DNA from: Candidatus Thiodiazotropha sp. CDECU1
Lineage (GTDB): Bacteria > Pseudomonadota > Gammaproteobacteria > Chromatiales > Chromatiaceae
Length of the DNA: 64,000 bases
Direction of reading: 5' to 3'
NCBI RefSeq assembly: GCF_963455295.1
Contig: NZ_OY734020.1
Span: 1,860,001 to 1,924,000, forward strand
Part shown: positions 1 to 6,908 of the stretch, one piece after another
How the letters are laid out: every line of letters starts with the position of its first letter
Position numbering within the stretch: the first letter of the stretch is position 1
Notes under the pieces: model-generated
Told to the model about the DNA's origin: nothing
The model's input: only the letters and a program-made list of their open reading frames with translations
Databases searched by the model: none
Translations under genes and position numbers: made by a program

Positions 1-406
1 TCAGGTCACCCACCAACATCAGATCCAGATCACTGGATTGTGATTCTTCCAGTTTGGCCATTGAACCATAGACGAATGCCAAGCTGATTTGGGAGTCCTG
101 AGGCATTAGTGCCTGCCGAATCACATCTGCCATGCCAAAGGTTTTTCTGACAATATTCAGCAGATCCGGATAGATCGGATTTTCGGCATTCGCTTGGTAG
201 TGAAGCTGATTGCCCGTTCGTGAAGAGAGCAACAAGCCGGCGCCTGTCATACGTTCAAGTTCGCGACGCACAGTCCCGCGTCCCATATCAGCCCAGCGGA
301 CGATTTCATTTGCGTAGAAACTCTTGTCAGGTGTGCCGTAGAGCAGGCTAAGTACTCGTTGCTGGGTTTTGGTGAAAAGGGCGTCGCCGATAGAGGTGGG
401 TTGCAT
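1..406 (-). CDS. HTH transcriptional regulator with MNT-type nucleotidyltransferase domain (truncated by window edge)
   Basis: The frame is open on the minus strand from an ATG at 404-406 to the window edge (135 codons seen, 3' end missing). Residues about 1-70 look like a winged helix-turn-helix (KTQQRVLSLLYG, then NEIVRWADMGRGTVRRELERM). Residues about 95-135 carry the nucleotidyltransferase signature: a Gly-Ser pair followed by an SSDLDLMLVGD segment, which fits the metal-binding acidic pair of MNT/minimal nucleotidyltransferases. HTH plus MNT proteins are usually autoregulators, often with a HEPN partner, but the partner position lies outside the window. Two matched palindromes directly upstream (424-457) support autoregulation. 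Confidence 0.75.
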   Translation of the reverse strand, partial: MQPTSIGDALFTKTQQRVLSLLYGTPDKSFYANEIVRWADMGRGTVRRELERMTGAGLLLSSRTGNQLHYQANAENPIYPDLLNIVRKTFGMADVIRQALMPQDSQISLAFVYGSMAKLEESQSSDLDLMLVGDL

Positions 407-423
407 GTGAATTCCTAGAAAAG

Positions 424-457
424 ACCCATATGGGGTACTATAGGACCTAATATGGGT
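424..457. promoter_or_regulatory. Tandem palindromic operator upstream of the HTH-MNT gene
   Basis: Two near-identical 13-bp palindromes lie 21 bp apart (start to start): ACCCATATGGGGT at 424-436 and ACCTAATATGGGT at 445-457. Together they also form a larger inverted repeat (GACCCATAT at 423-431 against ATATGGGTC at 450-458). A spacing of two helical turns puts both sites on one DNA face, as expected for a dimeric HTH repressor. The position is 18-51 bp before the start codon of the divergently read regulator. Autoregulation is inferred. Confidence 0.5.
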
Positions 458-511
458 CATATCAAGTTCTGGGTGGGAATGTACACCACTCTATTGCTTC
501 CCTATTCTGGT

Positions 512-1843
512 CTATTCAGGCCACTGAATGCGTTGCCATAAATGGCTCAATCGCACACCTTTTGCAGGATTGAGCCAAACAGCATAGGCCACCCGGCCGC
601 CCAGGTGGGCCCTGAAATCGGCAACACCTTCCCGGTTCTGACTTTCCGGGGCATGATGAATGCAATTGTGGAGTATGGCCTTCAATCGATCGAACTCCTT
701 GCGGGGCAGGTTGGGCTTGCTGTTGACCACTGTGCCGGCAAGTCGCTGGGACTGGGCCTGTGTGCGCAGCCGTGTCTTACGCTGGTTGATCTCAAAGCCC
801 TCTTCCAGGGCGATGGCGCCGATCAGGCCCTGCAGAAAAGGGGCAAGCCGCAGCAGACTTCTGTCGCCGGAGAAGGCGAGGTCATCCGCGTAGCGGGAGT
901 AGTCCAGGCCAAACCGATCCGCAACCCCCTGCAGACGGCAATCGAAGCGCCAGGCGCAGAGATTGGCCAGGGCCGGGGAGCTGGGCGCCCCCTGGGGCAG
1001 ATGCTTGTCGGTCAGGCGCTTGCGTCTCTGCCAGGGAAGGCTTTCGAAGGCATCACCTGCCAGTGCCGCGGAGGTTGTATGGGTGGTCAAGCCCTGCAAC
1101 AGCCAGGCGACATTGGCGGGATAGCCCACTCGTCGGAAGAGGGCGTCGATGCGGGCCACCGGTACGCTGTGAAAGAAGTCCTTGAGATCCAACCGCAGCA
1201 GAACCGGTTTGCCCAGGTGTGATGCAACAAAGCTACGGGTGGAGCGGCCACGGCAGAAGCCATGGGCAGCAGGATGGGGCGGCAGGCGATTGAGAATCTC
1301 CCCCAGGATCCGGCGCTGGATCGCCTTGATACGGGGTTTGGGGATCTCGATCAGGCGCAACTCACCGGAGCGTTTCTCGATCCACCGGTAGCGGTAGTGG
1401 TGCAGCCTGGACTCCTTGACTTTGCACTGGCGTCGTTCAAGATCGGCGAACCAGGCCAACTCATGATCGAACAGCCCCAGCCATTCGGCCAGATCCTTTC
1501 GCGTCTCCAGGGGGGGCAGGGGCAGGGTGACCAGTCTCTCCGGCGGCCGGCCCATGCGCGGGGGATCGAGCACCAGTCTTGGAGGTTTCGCATCCGGACT
1601 GGCAAAGCGTTGTTGCAATGACACCTCATTGGCAAGAAACGCCATCAGCCTTTGCCGGCTTGGCGGCTGTCCCGCCTCGAAGTGAAACAGCAGACGCGAA
1701 GCCAGTTGAGCGGCATCGGACGAGCTGCACTCGAGCGCTTGTTCGAGTCGCTCAATCAGGCCGGGTTTGTCCCAGGCGCCTGCGAGCACAGAGAGAGCCA
1801 ACAGACGCAGGTTGGTCGTAAGACTGGACAATCCATTCCCCAT
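512..1843 (-). CDS. Retron-type reverse transcriptase (RNA-directed DNA polymerase)
   Basis: This is a reverse transcriptase with the retron flavour of the core motifs. In order from the chosen start (443 aa) it shows RLIEIPKPRIKAIQRRIL, the PPHPAAHGF-RGRS block, motif A LRLDLKDFF, QGAPSSPALANLCAWR, the catalytic SRYADDLAFSGD and the VTG-like AGTVVNSKPN near the thumb. An N-terminal region of about 150 aa without a recognised domain precedes the polymerase, as in the longer myxobacterial retron RTs (from memory). The frame stays open to 1981, but the extra 46 codons cross a hairpin-rich stretch and look non-coding, so the ATG at 1841-1843 is preferred; no strong ribosome-binding site settles it. 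Group II intron RT and DGR RT are less likely: no maturase or HNH region and no variable repeat were seen. Confidence 0.85.
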   Translation of the reverse strand: MGNGLSSLTTNLRLLALSVLAGAWDKPGLIERLEQALECSSSDAAQLASRLLFHFEAGQPPSRQRLMAFLANEVSLQQRFASPDAKPPRLVLDPPRMGRPPERLVTLPLPPLETRKDLAEWLGLFDHELAWFADLERRQCKVKESRLHHYRYRWIEKRSGELRLIEIPKPRIKAIQRRILGEILNRLPPHPAAHGFCRGRSTRSFVASHLGKPVLLRLDLKDFFHSVPVARIDALFRRVGYPANVAWLLQGLTTHTTSAALAGDAFESLPWQRRKRLTDKHLPQGAPSSPALANLCAWRFDCRLQGVADRFGLDYSRYADDLAFSGDRSLLRLAPFLQGLIGAIALEEGFEINQRKTRLRTQAQSQRLAGTVVNSKPNLPRKEFDRLKAILHNCIHHAPESQNREGVADFRAHLGGRVAYAVWLNPAKGVRLSHLWQRIQWPE

Positions 1844-1889
1844 CAAATTGTAGGCGTCCCATATCCGGAAGACCTTATTGTTAATGAAG

Positions 1890-2050
1890 TGCGACCGACC
1901 TCCGACCTGCTCGTCGGGCCTGTACTGTACTGCGTGAAGCGCAGTGCCGTACCGGCAATGAAATGTCAGCTGTAACGCCACCCCGGGGTAGCCCCGGAGT
2001 CTTCCACGAGTTTGCGTGCAAATCTCGTGGAACCGCTCGGAGCGCCGGCC
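1890..2050 (-). ncRNA. Candidate retron-like structured RNA (msr-msd candidate) upstream of the RT
   Basis: Hairpins follow one another directly before the RT start. They are: 2002-2032, a 14-bp stem (TTCCACGAG plus TTTGC) with one bulged base at 2023 and a 2-nt loop; 1983-1997, CCGGGG/CCCCGG with a 3-nt loop; 1945-1957, TGCCG/CGGCA with a 3-nt loop; 1929-1945, ACTGCG/CGCAGT with a 5-nt loop; and 1902-1917, CCGAC/GTCGG with a 6-nt loop. Retrons carry their msr-msd RNA in this position and orientation. The exact ends, the a1/a2 pairing and the branching guanosine were not identified, so this is a structural candidate only. The long stem is also shorter than a classical msd. Confidence 0.4.
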
Positions 2051-2107
2051 GCAGGATCATGTTGGAAATAATAAGTACTGAAGTCAAGCCATACCACAGA
2101 GACAAGC

Positions 2108-2129
2108 GTAGGGTGCGGCTTGCCGCACC
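2108..2129. repeat. REP-like hairpin, copy 1
   Basis: A 22-bp unit containing the perfect hairpin GGTGCGGC-TT-GCCGCACC (2112-2129), preceded by GTAG. Identical units occur at 16193-16214 and 36250-36271, and a variant at 4314-4333. It abuts the stop codon of the nucleotidyltransferase gene and may act as an mRNA end or stability element. Confidence 0.8.
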
Positions 2130-2130
2130 G

Positions 2131-2832
2131 TTATCCCTTGACGATCGCTTCAATCCTCTCGATAACCAAACCAACACGTGCCTGGCTGGCCTGATCCCCT
2201 GGCATATGACCAGAGAGTGCAGTAATGAATCTGGTATCTCCGAGTAATTGACTGTATCGGTTACGAATATCATCAATCAGTTCTTGATCAGCAGTCTGTA
2301 CTTCATTGACGATTTCAGGTCTGCCATCCAATACGGCAATCATGTCCTCGATATCATGACTCAACAGATAGTCGCCTTTGCCTCGACCGTCAAAGGCTTC
2401 CAATTTAGTGCAAAGAAAATAGGGGGCAGAGACAAGGCGAATCTTTTGTCCAGATGGCAGTGTTCTGAGTTCAGCGTGTTCTACCGCTGATCCGTACCAA
2501 CGATTACCGAATCCAAGGATACGGCTGTCGGTCGGCATCACATCAAGAATCACTTCATCAACAACCCAGCGACAGAGCGGGGCGCCATCGCTGGTATCTT
2601 CGCGAAAACCTTGCTTGCGTAATTTGACAGAGAAAAGTTGATAGGCGGCAAGCGTCGCGGCTTCAACAATTGTATCCACGTCCCTTGTGACCCGAAGCGG
2701 AGGAGCCGCCTCATCGGTGATCAACAGACCCGTCGCGCAGCCTCCCAGAAAGACCATCTCATCACTTAGTGCTCCCAGCCGCTCGACGGCCTGAGTGAGA
2801 ATGTTTAGGTTTGGGTTTTGCTTCCTTTTCAT
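2131..2832 (-). CDS. AbiEii-like nucleotidyltransferase
   Basis: A 233-aa protein with nucleotidyltransferase-fold signs: FLGGCATGLLI near residue 28, then RVTRDVDTIVEA (two acidic metal ligands) and VILDVMPTD (third acidic residue). The C-terminal half has the 'KLEAFDGRGKGDYLLSHDIEDMIAVLDGR' type of segment found in AbiEii/AbiGii-type nucleotidyltransferases, where the helper domain reads K-x-A and D-x-x-D. These enzymes transfer nucleotides to tRNA or other targets and act as toxins in type IV toxin-antitoxin and abortive-infection systems. The start (ATG 2830-2832) has a strong AGGAGG about 10 nt upstream even though it lies 71 nt inside the preceding HTH gene, so the two are probably translationally coupled. 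The substrate is unknown, and a housekeeping role is possible. Confidence 0.7.
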   Translation of the reverse strand: MKRKQNPNLNILTQAVERLGALSDEMVFLGGCATGLLITDEAAPPLRVTRDVDTIVEAATLAAYQLFSVKLRKQGFREDTSDGAPLCRWVVDEVILDVMPTDSRILGFGNRWYGSAVEHAELRTLPSGQKIRLVSAPYFLCTKLEAFDGRGKGDYLLSHDIEDMIAVLDGRPEIVNEVQTADQELIDDIRNRYSQLLGDTRFITALSGHMPGDQASQARVGLVIERIEAIVKG

Positions 2833-3355
2833 AACGATTGAACCTCCTTGTCAATTCCTTTGCGGCGATACTCCGTTCCCTTGCTTTACCACCTCGTATC
2901 GCATCCACCAGTGCCAGCAACTCATAGAGTGCCGGGTCATTCCTTGACGCTACGGGTGCCGAGCGATAGAGGGGTGAAAAAATCATTCCACGTGCCTCAC
3001 CTTCCGGATCAGGCCACACGGGTGGCGGCTCCTGGTCTGGCACAATCCTGTCCGAAAGGGGAGGGGCCGCGTGGGCGGTCGGCATGCCCCTGGTCATCTC
3101 TCCTCGCTCCGGAACAAATGCATAGCGGATACCGTGGATCAGAAACTCTTCCAGATTCCTGAAGTTTGGCTGGATAACCCGGTCGATATGTACAGCGAGT
3201 TGTGCCTTAAGTACGCGTTTGACAGCTCCATGGACCTCGGATGGGCTCATGCCCAGTTCGATGGCCAAGCGATTATAAGACCAGGACTGGTCACCGAGGG
3301 TGACCAGTTTCAGAAGTACCAGGATGTCTTGTGGTTTGAGTGGCATAATAATCAT
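2762..3355 (-). CDS. HTH domain protein, probable partner of the nucleotidyltransferase
   Basis: About 197 aa from the ATG at 3353-3355; a second ATG three codons later is also possible. The N-terminal 60 residues read as a winged HTH (PLKPQDILVLLKLVTLGDQSWSYNRLAIELGMSPSEVHGAVKRVLKA). The middle is Pro/Glu-rich and the C-terminus is Lys/Arg-rich (ARERSIAAKELTRRFNRYEKE). It overlaps the downstream nucleotidyltransferase by 71 nt, so the two form one unit, most simply as DNA-binding antitoxin/regulator plus enzyme. A palindrome at 3358-3372 touches the start codon. I see no Shine-Dalgarno sequence, so initiation may be weak or leaderless. The toxin-antitoxin role is inferred from gene order only. 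Confidence 0.65.
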   Translation of the reverse strand: MIIMPLKPQDILVLLKLVTLGDQSWSYNRLAIELGMSPSEVHGAVKRVLKAQLAVHIDRVIQPNFRNLEEFLIHGIRYAFVPERGEMTRGMPTAHAAPPLSDRIVPDQEPPPVWPDPEGEARGMIFSPLYRSAPVASRNDPALYELLALVDAIRGGKARERSIAAKELTRRFNRYEKEAKPKPKHSHSGRRAAGSTK

Positions 3356-3357
3356 AA

Positions 3358-3372
3358 TTCGCGAATCGCGAA
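3358..3372. promoter_or_regulatory. Palindromic operator candidate at the start of the HTH gene
   Basis: A perfect 7-bp inverted repeat with a 1-bp centre (TTCGCGA-A-TCGCGAA) ends 3 bp before the likely start codon. The sequence beyond it (3373-3450) is strongly AT-rich, unlike the rest of the window, which suits a promoter. A repressor bound here would block both transcription and translation start. Binding by the adjacent HTH protein is inferred. Confidence 0.45.
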
Positions 3373-3508
3373 CAAAGAATAACAGAAAATCCAAAAAAAA
3401 TATAGATTTCTATTTCAGAAGAGTTGTTATTATCGTTTTTTTTTCCACATTAGATTGTGATAACAGTGGTGTGTGGTGGGATGGGTGGATTTTATAGTTG
3501 ATTGCTGA

Positions 3509-4207
3509 TCAATGCAGACAACACTTCTTATAAATCTTGCCACTACCACAGGGACAGAGATCGTTGCGTCCCACCGGGGGTTGATCGTGGTTTGTGATCA
3601 GTTCCTCTTGGGGGACATCATCGCGCCGGGTCAGCCAGTAGGCGTGGATCTCCCGGGCGTTGGGGGCGATGGTCTTTTGGATGGTTTCGACCTCGTCATC
3701 GGTGTGGTCGTGGCCCTTCCAGTCGGTGACCGCGGTGAAGGAGAGGATCGGGTTCAGCAGGGTGGCGATCTCTTCGCCGCCGCTCTGCCACTGCTCGGAG
3801 GATAGCTGGGTGCCGCGCAGGTAGCCCTCGCACCACTCATCCACGATGACGTAGCTTCGGTCATCGAGGATGCGTTCCAGGTAGAGGGGTTCGAAGTCCT
3901 CGGGGTACTCCATCAGGGTCTGCACGATGCCGTTCATGTGGCGTATCAGGAGGGCCAGGACTTCACTGAAGTCCTCCTCGTTATCCCACTCCGGTTCGAA
4001 ATCGCCCCACACCGAATCGAGCCACACCGATGGCGGGATGGTGACTGGTCCGCTGACGACGGCGGTGAGAAAGCCATCCAGGGTGGAGATGTCGAATATG
4101 CCTTCGTCCATCTCTTCCGTTATGAGGTGGTCGTCGATGCGATTCAGCAGGAATTGATCGAGTTGTTCGATCTCTTCCTCGTTCAGGGGGTGGTTTAGAT
4201 CTTCCAT
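3509..4207 (-). CDS. UPF0149/YecA-like protein with C-terminal SEC-C zinc motif
   Basis: A 232-aa protein. Residues 8-190 match the UPF0149 (YgfB/YecA) all-helical fold: an acidic helix-rich start, then the family hallmark DGFLTAVVSGP near residue 45 and the 'WCEGYLRG' segment near 128. The C-terminus ends in a SEC-C metal-binding motif (RNDLCPCGSGKIYKKCC), as in SecA and E. coli YecA, which binds a metal and associates with ribosomes or the Sec system. The exact function is unsettled. It is a single gene, separated from the islet upstream by an AT-rich gap and from the glycosyltransferase downstream by a hairpin. Confidence 0.85.
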   Translation of the reverse strand: MEDLNHPLNEEEIEQLDQFLLNRIDDHLITEEMDEGIFDISTLDGFLTAVVSGPVTIPPSVWLDSVWGDFEPEWDNEEDFSEVLALLIRHMNGIVQTLMEYPEDFEPLYLERILDDRSYVIVDEWCEGYLRGTQLSSEQWQSGGEEIATLLNPILSFTAVTDWKGHDHTDDEVETIQKTIAPNAREIHAYWLTRRDDVPQEELITNHDQPPVGRNDLCPCGSGKIYKKCCLH

Positions 4208-4313
4208 GGTCTTCAGCCGATTGTGGTTTTTTTAGTCATATTGCTATTTTAGAGAACATGGATGGTTCGACTCAACCTCTCTGAAGGGGGGTTGTTCAGA
4301 TGCAGGGGGGTAT

Positions 4314-4333
4314 AGGTGCGACAAGCCGCACCT
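4314..4333. repeat. REP-like hairpin variant (copy 2), possible terminator
   Basis: AGGTGCG / CGCACCT stem with a 6-nt loop, followed by TTTT on the plus strand. It lies between the end of the glycosyltransferase gene (minus strand) and the YecA-like gene. It differs from the other copies in the loop. Confidence 0.5.
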
Positions 4334-4339
4334 TTTGTG

Positions 4340-5380
4340 TCAAAGACTCTTTTCTGCCGGGGTGGGTTCGGCAACCGGATCGGTGAGATTGATCTTCACC
4401 AGGTTGAGGAACTGCTGGGTACAGGCCTCCCAGGAGTAGCCCTCGGCGAACGCACGGCAGCTTTTGCGATCCACCTCCAGGGCGTTGCTGACGGCGCTCT
4501 GCAGATCCTCGTCCATCCAGCCGTTGTTGCCGTTCTTGATCACATCCAGGGGGCCCTCCACCGGGTAGGTGGCGACGGGTACGCCGCAGGCCATGGCCTC
4601 CAGCATCACCAGGCCGAAGGTGTCGGTACGGCTGGGGAAGACCATCACATCGGCGGAGGCGAGGAGGCGGGCCAGATCGCCGTTTTTCCGATAGCCGAGA
4701 AACTGTGCCTGGGGATAGTCCTGCTTGAGGGAATCCAGGGCAGGGCCATCGCCGATCACCACCTTGCTGCCCGGCATCTTCAGGTCGAGAAAATCGGTGA
4801 TGTTCTTCTCCACCGCCACCCGGCCCAGATACAGGGCGATGGGGTGGGGCAGGTCGAGTACCGGCTTGTCGATAGGAACGAAGTGTTCGATATCCACGCC
4901 GCGGGTCCAGTACTCCAGGTTCTTGAAGCCATGGGACTCCAGGGTCGTTTTCATGGAGCTGGTTGCCACCATGGTCAGGGTCGCCTTGCCGTGGAATGCC
5001 CTGACGAAGGCGTAGGAGAGGGACAGGGGAATCGGCGCGCGCAGTCTCACATACTCGGGGAAACGGGTGTGGTAGGTGGTGGTGTAGGGGTGGTTATGCT
5101 TGAGGCAATAGCGCCGACCCGCCCAACCCAGGGGGCCTTCGGTGGAGAGGTGAATGGCATCCGGTTGAAACTCGTCCAGGAGTTTTTTCACCCGGCCATA
5201 GGGGAACAGGGACAGGGGGATATCGGGGTAGGTCGGCATCGGCATGGTGCGGAACAGACCCGGATTGATACAGAGTATTTCATGTCCCCACTGTTTCAGC
5301 AGATTGATGGTTTTGTCGAGGGTGCGAACGACGCCGTTAACCTGTGGAAACCAGGCGTCTGTCACGATTGCAATGCGCAT
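4340..5380 (-). CDS. agt: Family 4 glycosyltransferase, Agt-like (diacylglycerol glycosyltransferase)
   Basis: A 346-aa GT-B fold glycosyltransferase. The start at 5378-5380 gives the classic opening MRIAIVTDAWFPQVNGVVRTL. The body contains PTYPDIPLSLFP, IHLSTEGPLGWAGRRYC, TTYHTRFPEYVRLRAPIP and the donor-binding FPSRTDTFGLVMLEAMACGVPV with its E-x7-E pair. This signature set matches the enzymes called Agt, which sugar-coat diacylglycerol during phosphate limitation, and more distantly PimB/MgtA. The gene lies downstream of a PlcP-like metallophosphoesterase on the same strand, which is the known plcP-agt order, with a MITE-like repeat between them. The sugar donor (UDP-glucose, -galactose or -glucuronate) cannot be read from the sequence. 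Confidence 0.75.
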   Translation of the reverse strand: MRIAIVTDAWFPQVNGVVRTLDKTINLLKQWGHEILCINPGLFRTMPMPTYPDIPLSLFPYGRVKKLLDEFQPDAIHLSTEGPLGWAGRRYCLKHNHPYTTTYHTRFPEYVRLRAPIPLSLSYAFVRAFHGKATLTMVATSSMKTTLESHGFKNLEYWTRGVDIEHFVPIDKPVLDLPHPIALYLGRVAVEKNITDFLDLKMPGSKVVIGDGPALDSLKQDYPQAQFLGYRKNGDLARLLASADVMVFPSRTDTFGLVMLEAMACGVPVATYPVEGPLDVIKNGNNGWMDEDLQSAVSNALEVDRKSCRAFAEGYSWEACTQQFLNLVKINLTDPVAEPTPAEKSL

Positions 5381-5420
5381 AGATTCTCTCTGTTTTTCAT
5401 TTAACTTCACTAAGCAAGGT

Positions 5421-5516
5421 CTGATTAATCCGTCATTCCGGCATATGCCGGAATCCATGTGCTTGGTTTTCCTGGATCCCGGCATACGCCGGGATGACGA
5501 GAATGAGATTAATCAG
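5421..5516. repeat. MITE-like inverted-repeat element between plcP and agt
   Basis: Outer arms CTGATTAATC (5421-5430) and GATTAATCAG (5507-5516) are perfect inverted repeats. Inside, 5431-5457 and 5473-5499 are 27-nt arms matching at 24 of 27 positions, each itself palindromic around CCGGCATATGCCGG-type cores. The CGTCATTCCGG...CCGGGATGACG pattern is typical of small non-autonomous repeats in proteobacteria. In the transcript it would form a strong stem between the two genes. Confidence 0.75.
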
Positions 5517-5523
5517 AGGTTTT

Positions 5524-6369
5524 CTAAGCAACTTTACGTGCCTTGATGGGTTCGTTTTCCGCGACAACAGGGGCGGGATCGGGGACAGCGGTAGGTGTCG
5601 GTGATGGGGTGGTTTCAAGCAGCTGCATCGATTCCTCGACCCAGCGGATCAGTTTCAATGAACCGTCGGGCTCTTCGGCCAGGGCGGTGCAGCTCTCCAC
5701 CCAGTCACCGCAGTTGGCGTAGGTGAGACCGTCCATGTCGCTGATCACCGCATGGTGGATATGGCCGCAGATGACCCCGTCCAGGTTGCGCTCGCGTACG
5801 GTGTGGATCACGGCCTGTTCGAAATTGCCGATATATTTCACCGCCTCTTTGACCTGGTTCTTGAGATAGGCGGAGAGGGACCAGTAGCCGAATCCCAGAC
5901 GCCGGCGGGCCAGGTTGAACCAGCGGTTGAGCCACAACAGCAGGTCGTAGGCATCACTGCCGAGATGGGCCAGCCACTTGTTGTTCATCACCACCCCGTC
6001 GAACTCGTCGCCGTGGAGGATCAGGTAACGCCGATTGTCCTCGGTGGTGTGGATCACCTCTTTCTGGATCTCGATACCGGTGATATGGAAATTGAGATAA
6101 TCACGCAACAGTTCATCGTGGTTACCGGGCACATACACCACCCGGGTGCCCCGCTTCGCCTTGGCGATGATCTGGTGAATGATCTCGTTGTTGATTGCGG
6201 GCCAATACCAACCGGAGCGCATCTTCCAGAAATCGAGAATATCTCCCACCAGATAGAGGTTGTCGCTATCGGTGTTTTTGAGGAAGTCGAGGAGATATTC
6301 GGTGCGGGAGGCGCGGAGGCCGAGGTGGGTATCGGATATGAAGAGACTCTTATAGCGCAGTGTCGTCAT
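5524..6369 (-). CDS. plcP: PlcP-like metallophosphoesterase (phospholipase C-like; UDP-2,3-diacylglucosamine pyrophosphatase family)
   Basis: A 281-aa calcineurin-like phosphoesterase with all metal motifs: ISDTHLG (D-x-H), VGDILDFW, PGNHDE, HGDEFD and GHIHH. The extra signatures SGWYWPAINNE, GFGYWSLSAYLKNQVKEAVKYIG and NCGDWVESCTA are those of the COG2908 subgroup containing PlcP, which removes phospho-headgroups from phospholipids to give diacylglycerol under phosphate starvation, rather than of LpxH, although annotation pipelines often call both LpxH. The Pro/Thr-rich C-terminal 35 residues are probably a disordered tail. The glycosyltransferase downstream would glycosylate the diacylglycerol produced. 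No convincing Pho box was found upstream. Confidence 0.75.
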   Translation of the reverse strand: MTTLRYKSLFISDTHLGLRASRTEYLLDFLKNTDSDNLYLVGDILDFWKMRSGWYWPAINNEIIHQIIAKAKRGTRVVYVPGNHDELLRDYLNFHITGIEIQKEVIHTTEDNRRYLILHGDEFDGVVMNNKWLAHLGSDAYDLLLWLNRWFNLARRRLGFGYWSLSAYLKNQVKEAVKYIGNFEQAVIHTVRERNLDGVICGHIHHAVISDMDGLTYANCGDWVESCTALAEEPDGSLKLIRWVEESMQLLETTPSPTPTAVPDPAPVVAENEPIKARKVA

Positions 6370-6495
6370 ATACCTACTCTCATGTGCTTCATTGCCTGCG
6401 CACCATAGAGGCAGACTGTTGCATTTTCATTTGCGGAATATGATTTGTTTATTACATGGTCGATTTTTTATGCATAAGCTGTTAGAAATGCCGTC

Positions 6496-6870
6496 ATGGA
6501 TGAGAAACAACAACAAAATCCAGGCATCAAGCGTTTGGTGAATGCCCTGGGCTGGTCCATGAAGGGGCTGCGGGCCACATTCAAACATGAACAGGCGTTC
6601 AGGCAGGAAGTCTATCTGTTGATTGTGCTGGCCCCTTTGGGGCTATGGTTGGGTAACGACGGTGTGGAGCGGGCCCTGTTGCTGGCGCCGTTGTTGATCG
6701 TACTGATCGTGGAGCTGCTCAACAGTGCCGTGGAGAGCGTGGTCGACAGGATCAGTGATGAAAAGCATAAGCTGTCGGGGCGGGCCAAGGATCAGGGCTC
6801 GGCTTCGGTGTTGATATCCCTGGTGCTGGTGGGCTTGTGTTGGGGGCTGGTATTGATGAGTCATATTTAG
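6496..6870 (+). CDS. dgkA: Diacylglycerol kinase
   Basis: A 124-aa inner-membrane enzyme with three predicted transmembrane helices. It carries the prokaryotic DgkA signature: HEQAFRQEVYLL near residue 35 and the catalytic helix VELLNSAVESVVDRISDEKHKLSGRAKDQGSASV near residue 78. It phosphorylates diacylglycerol to phosphatidate for reuse in phospholipid synthesis. It is read divergently from plcP, whose product would release diacylglycerol, so the pair could set diacylglycerol flux between glycolipid and phospholipid. Length and motifs are normal for the family. Confidence 0.93.
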   Translation: MDEKQQQNPGIKRLVNALGWSMKGLRATFKHEQAFRQEVYLLIVLAPLGLWLGNDGVERALLLAPLLIVLIVELLNSAVESVVDRISDEKHKLSGRAKDQGSASVLISLVLVGLCWGLVLMSHI

Positions 6871-6908
6871 ACTATGTTCATTGTTAGACCTACCTAGAAC
6901 GCTGGTAG

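Noticed and set aside
1844-1981. N-terminal extension of the reverse transcriptase frame
   Set aside because: The 46 extra residues cross several stem-loops and do not resemble the family; treated as part of the structured upstream RNA.
4316-5404. Long open frame on the plus strand antisense to the Agt-like glycosyltransferase
   Set aside because: It mirrors the codon structure of the true gene, has no recognisable domain and is His/Gly/Gln-rich, as usual for antisense frames of GC-rich genes.
6479-6497. CTGTTAG...CCGTCAT considered as a Pho box for plcP/dgkA
   Set aside because: The half-site spacing is one base off the usual four and the first repeat is poor; it also touches the dgkA start codon.
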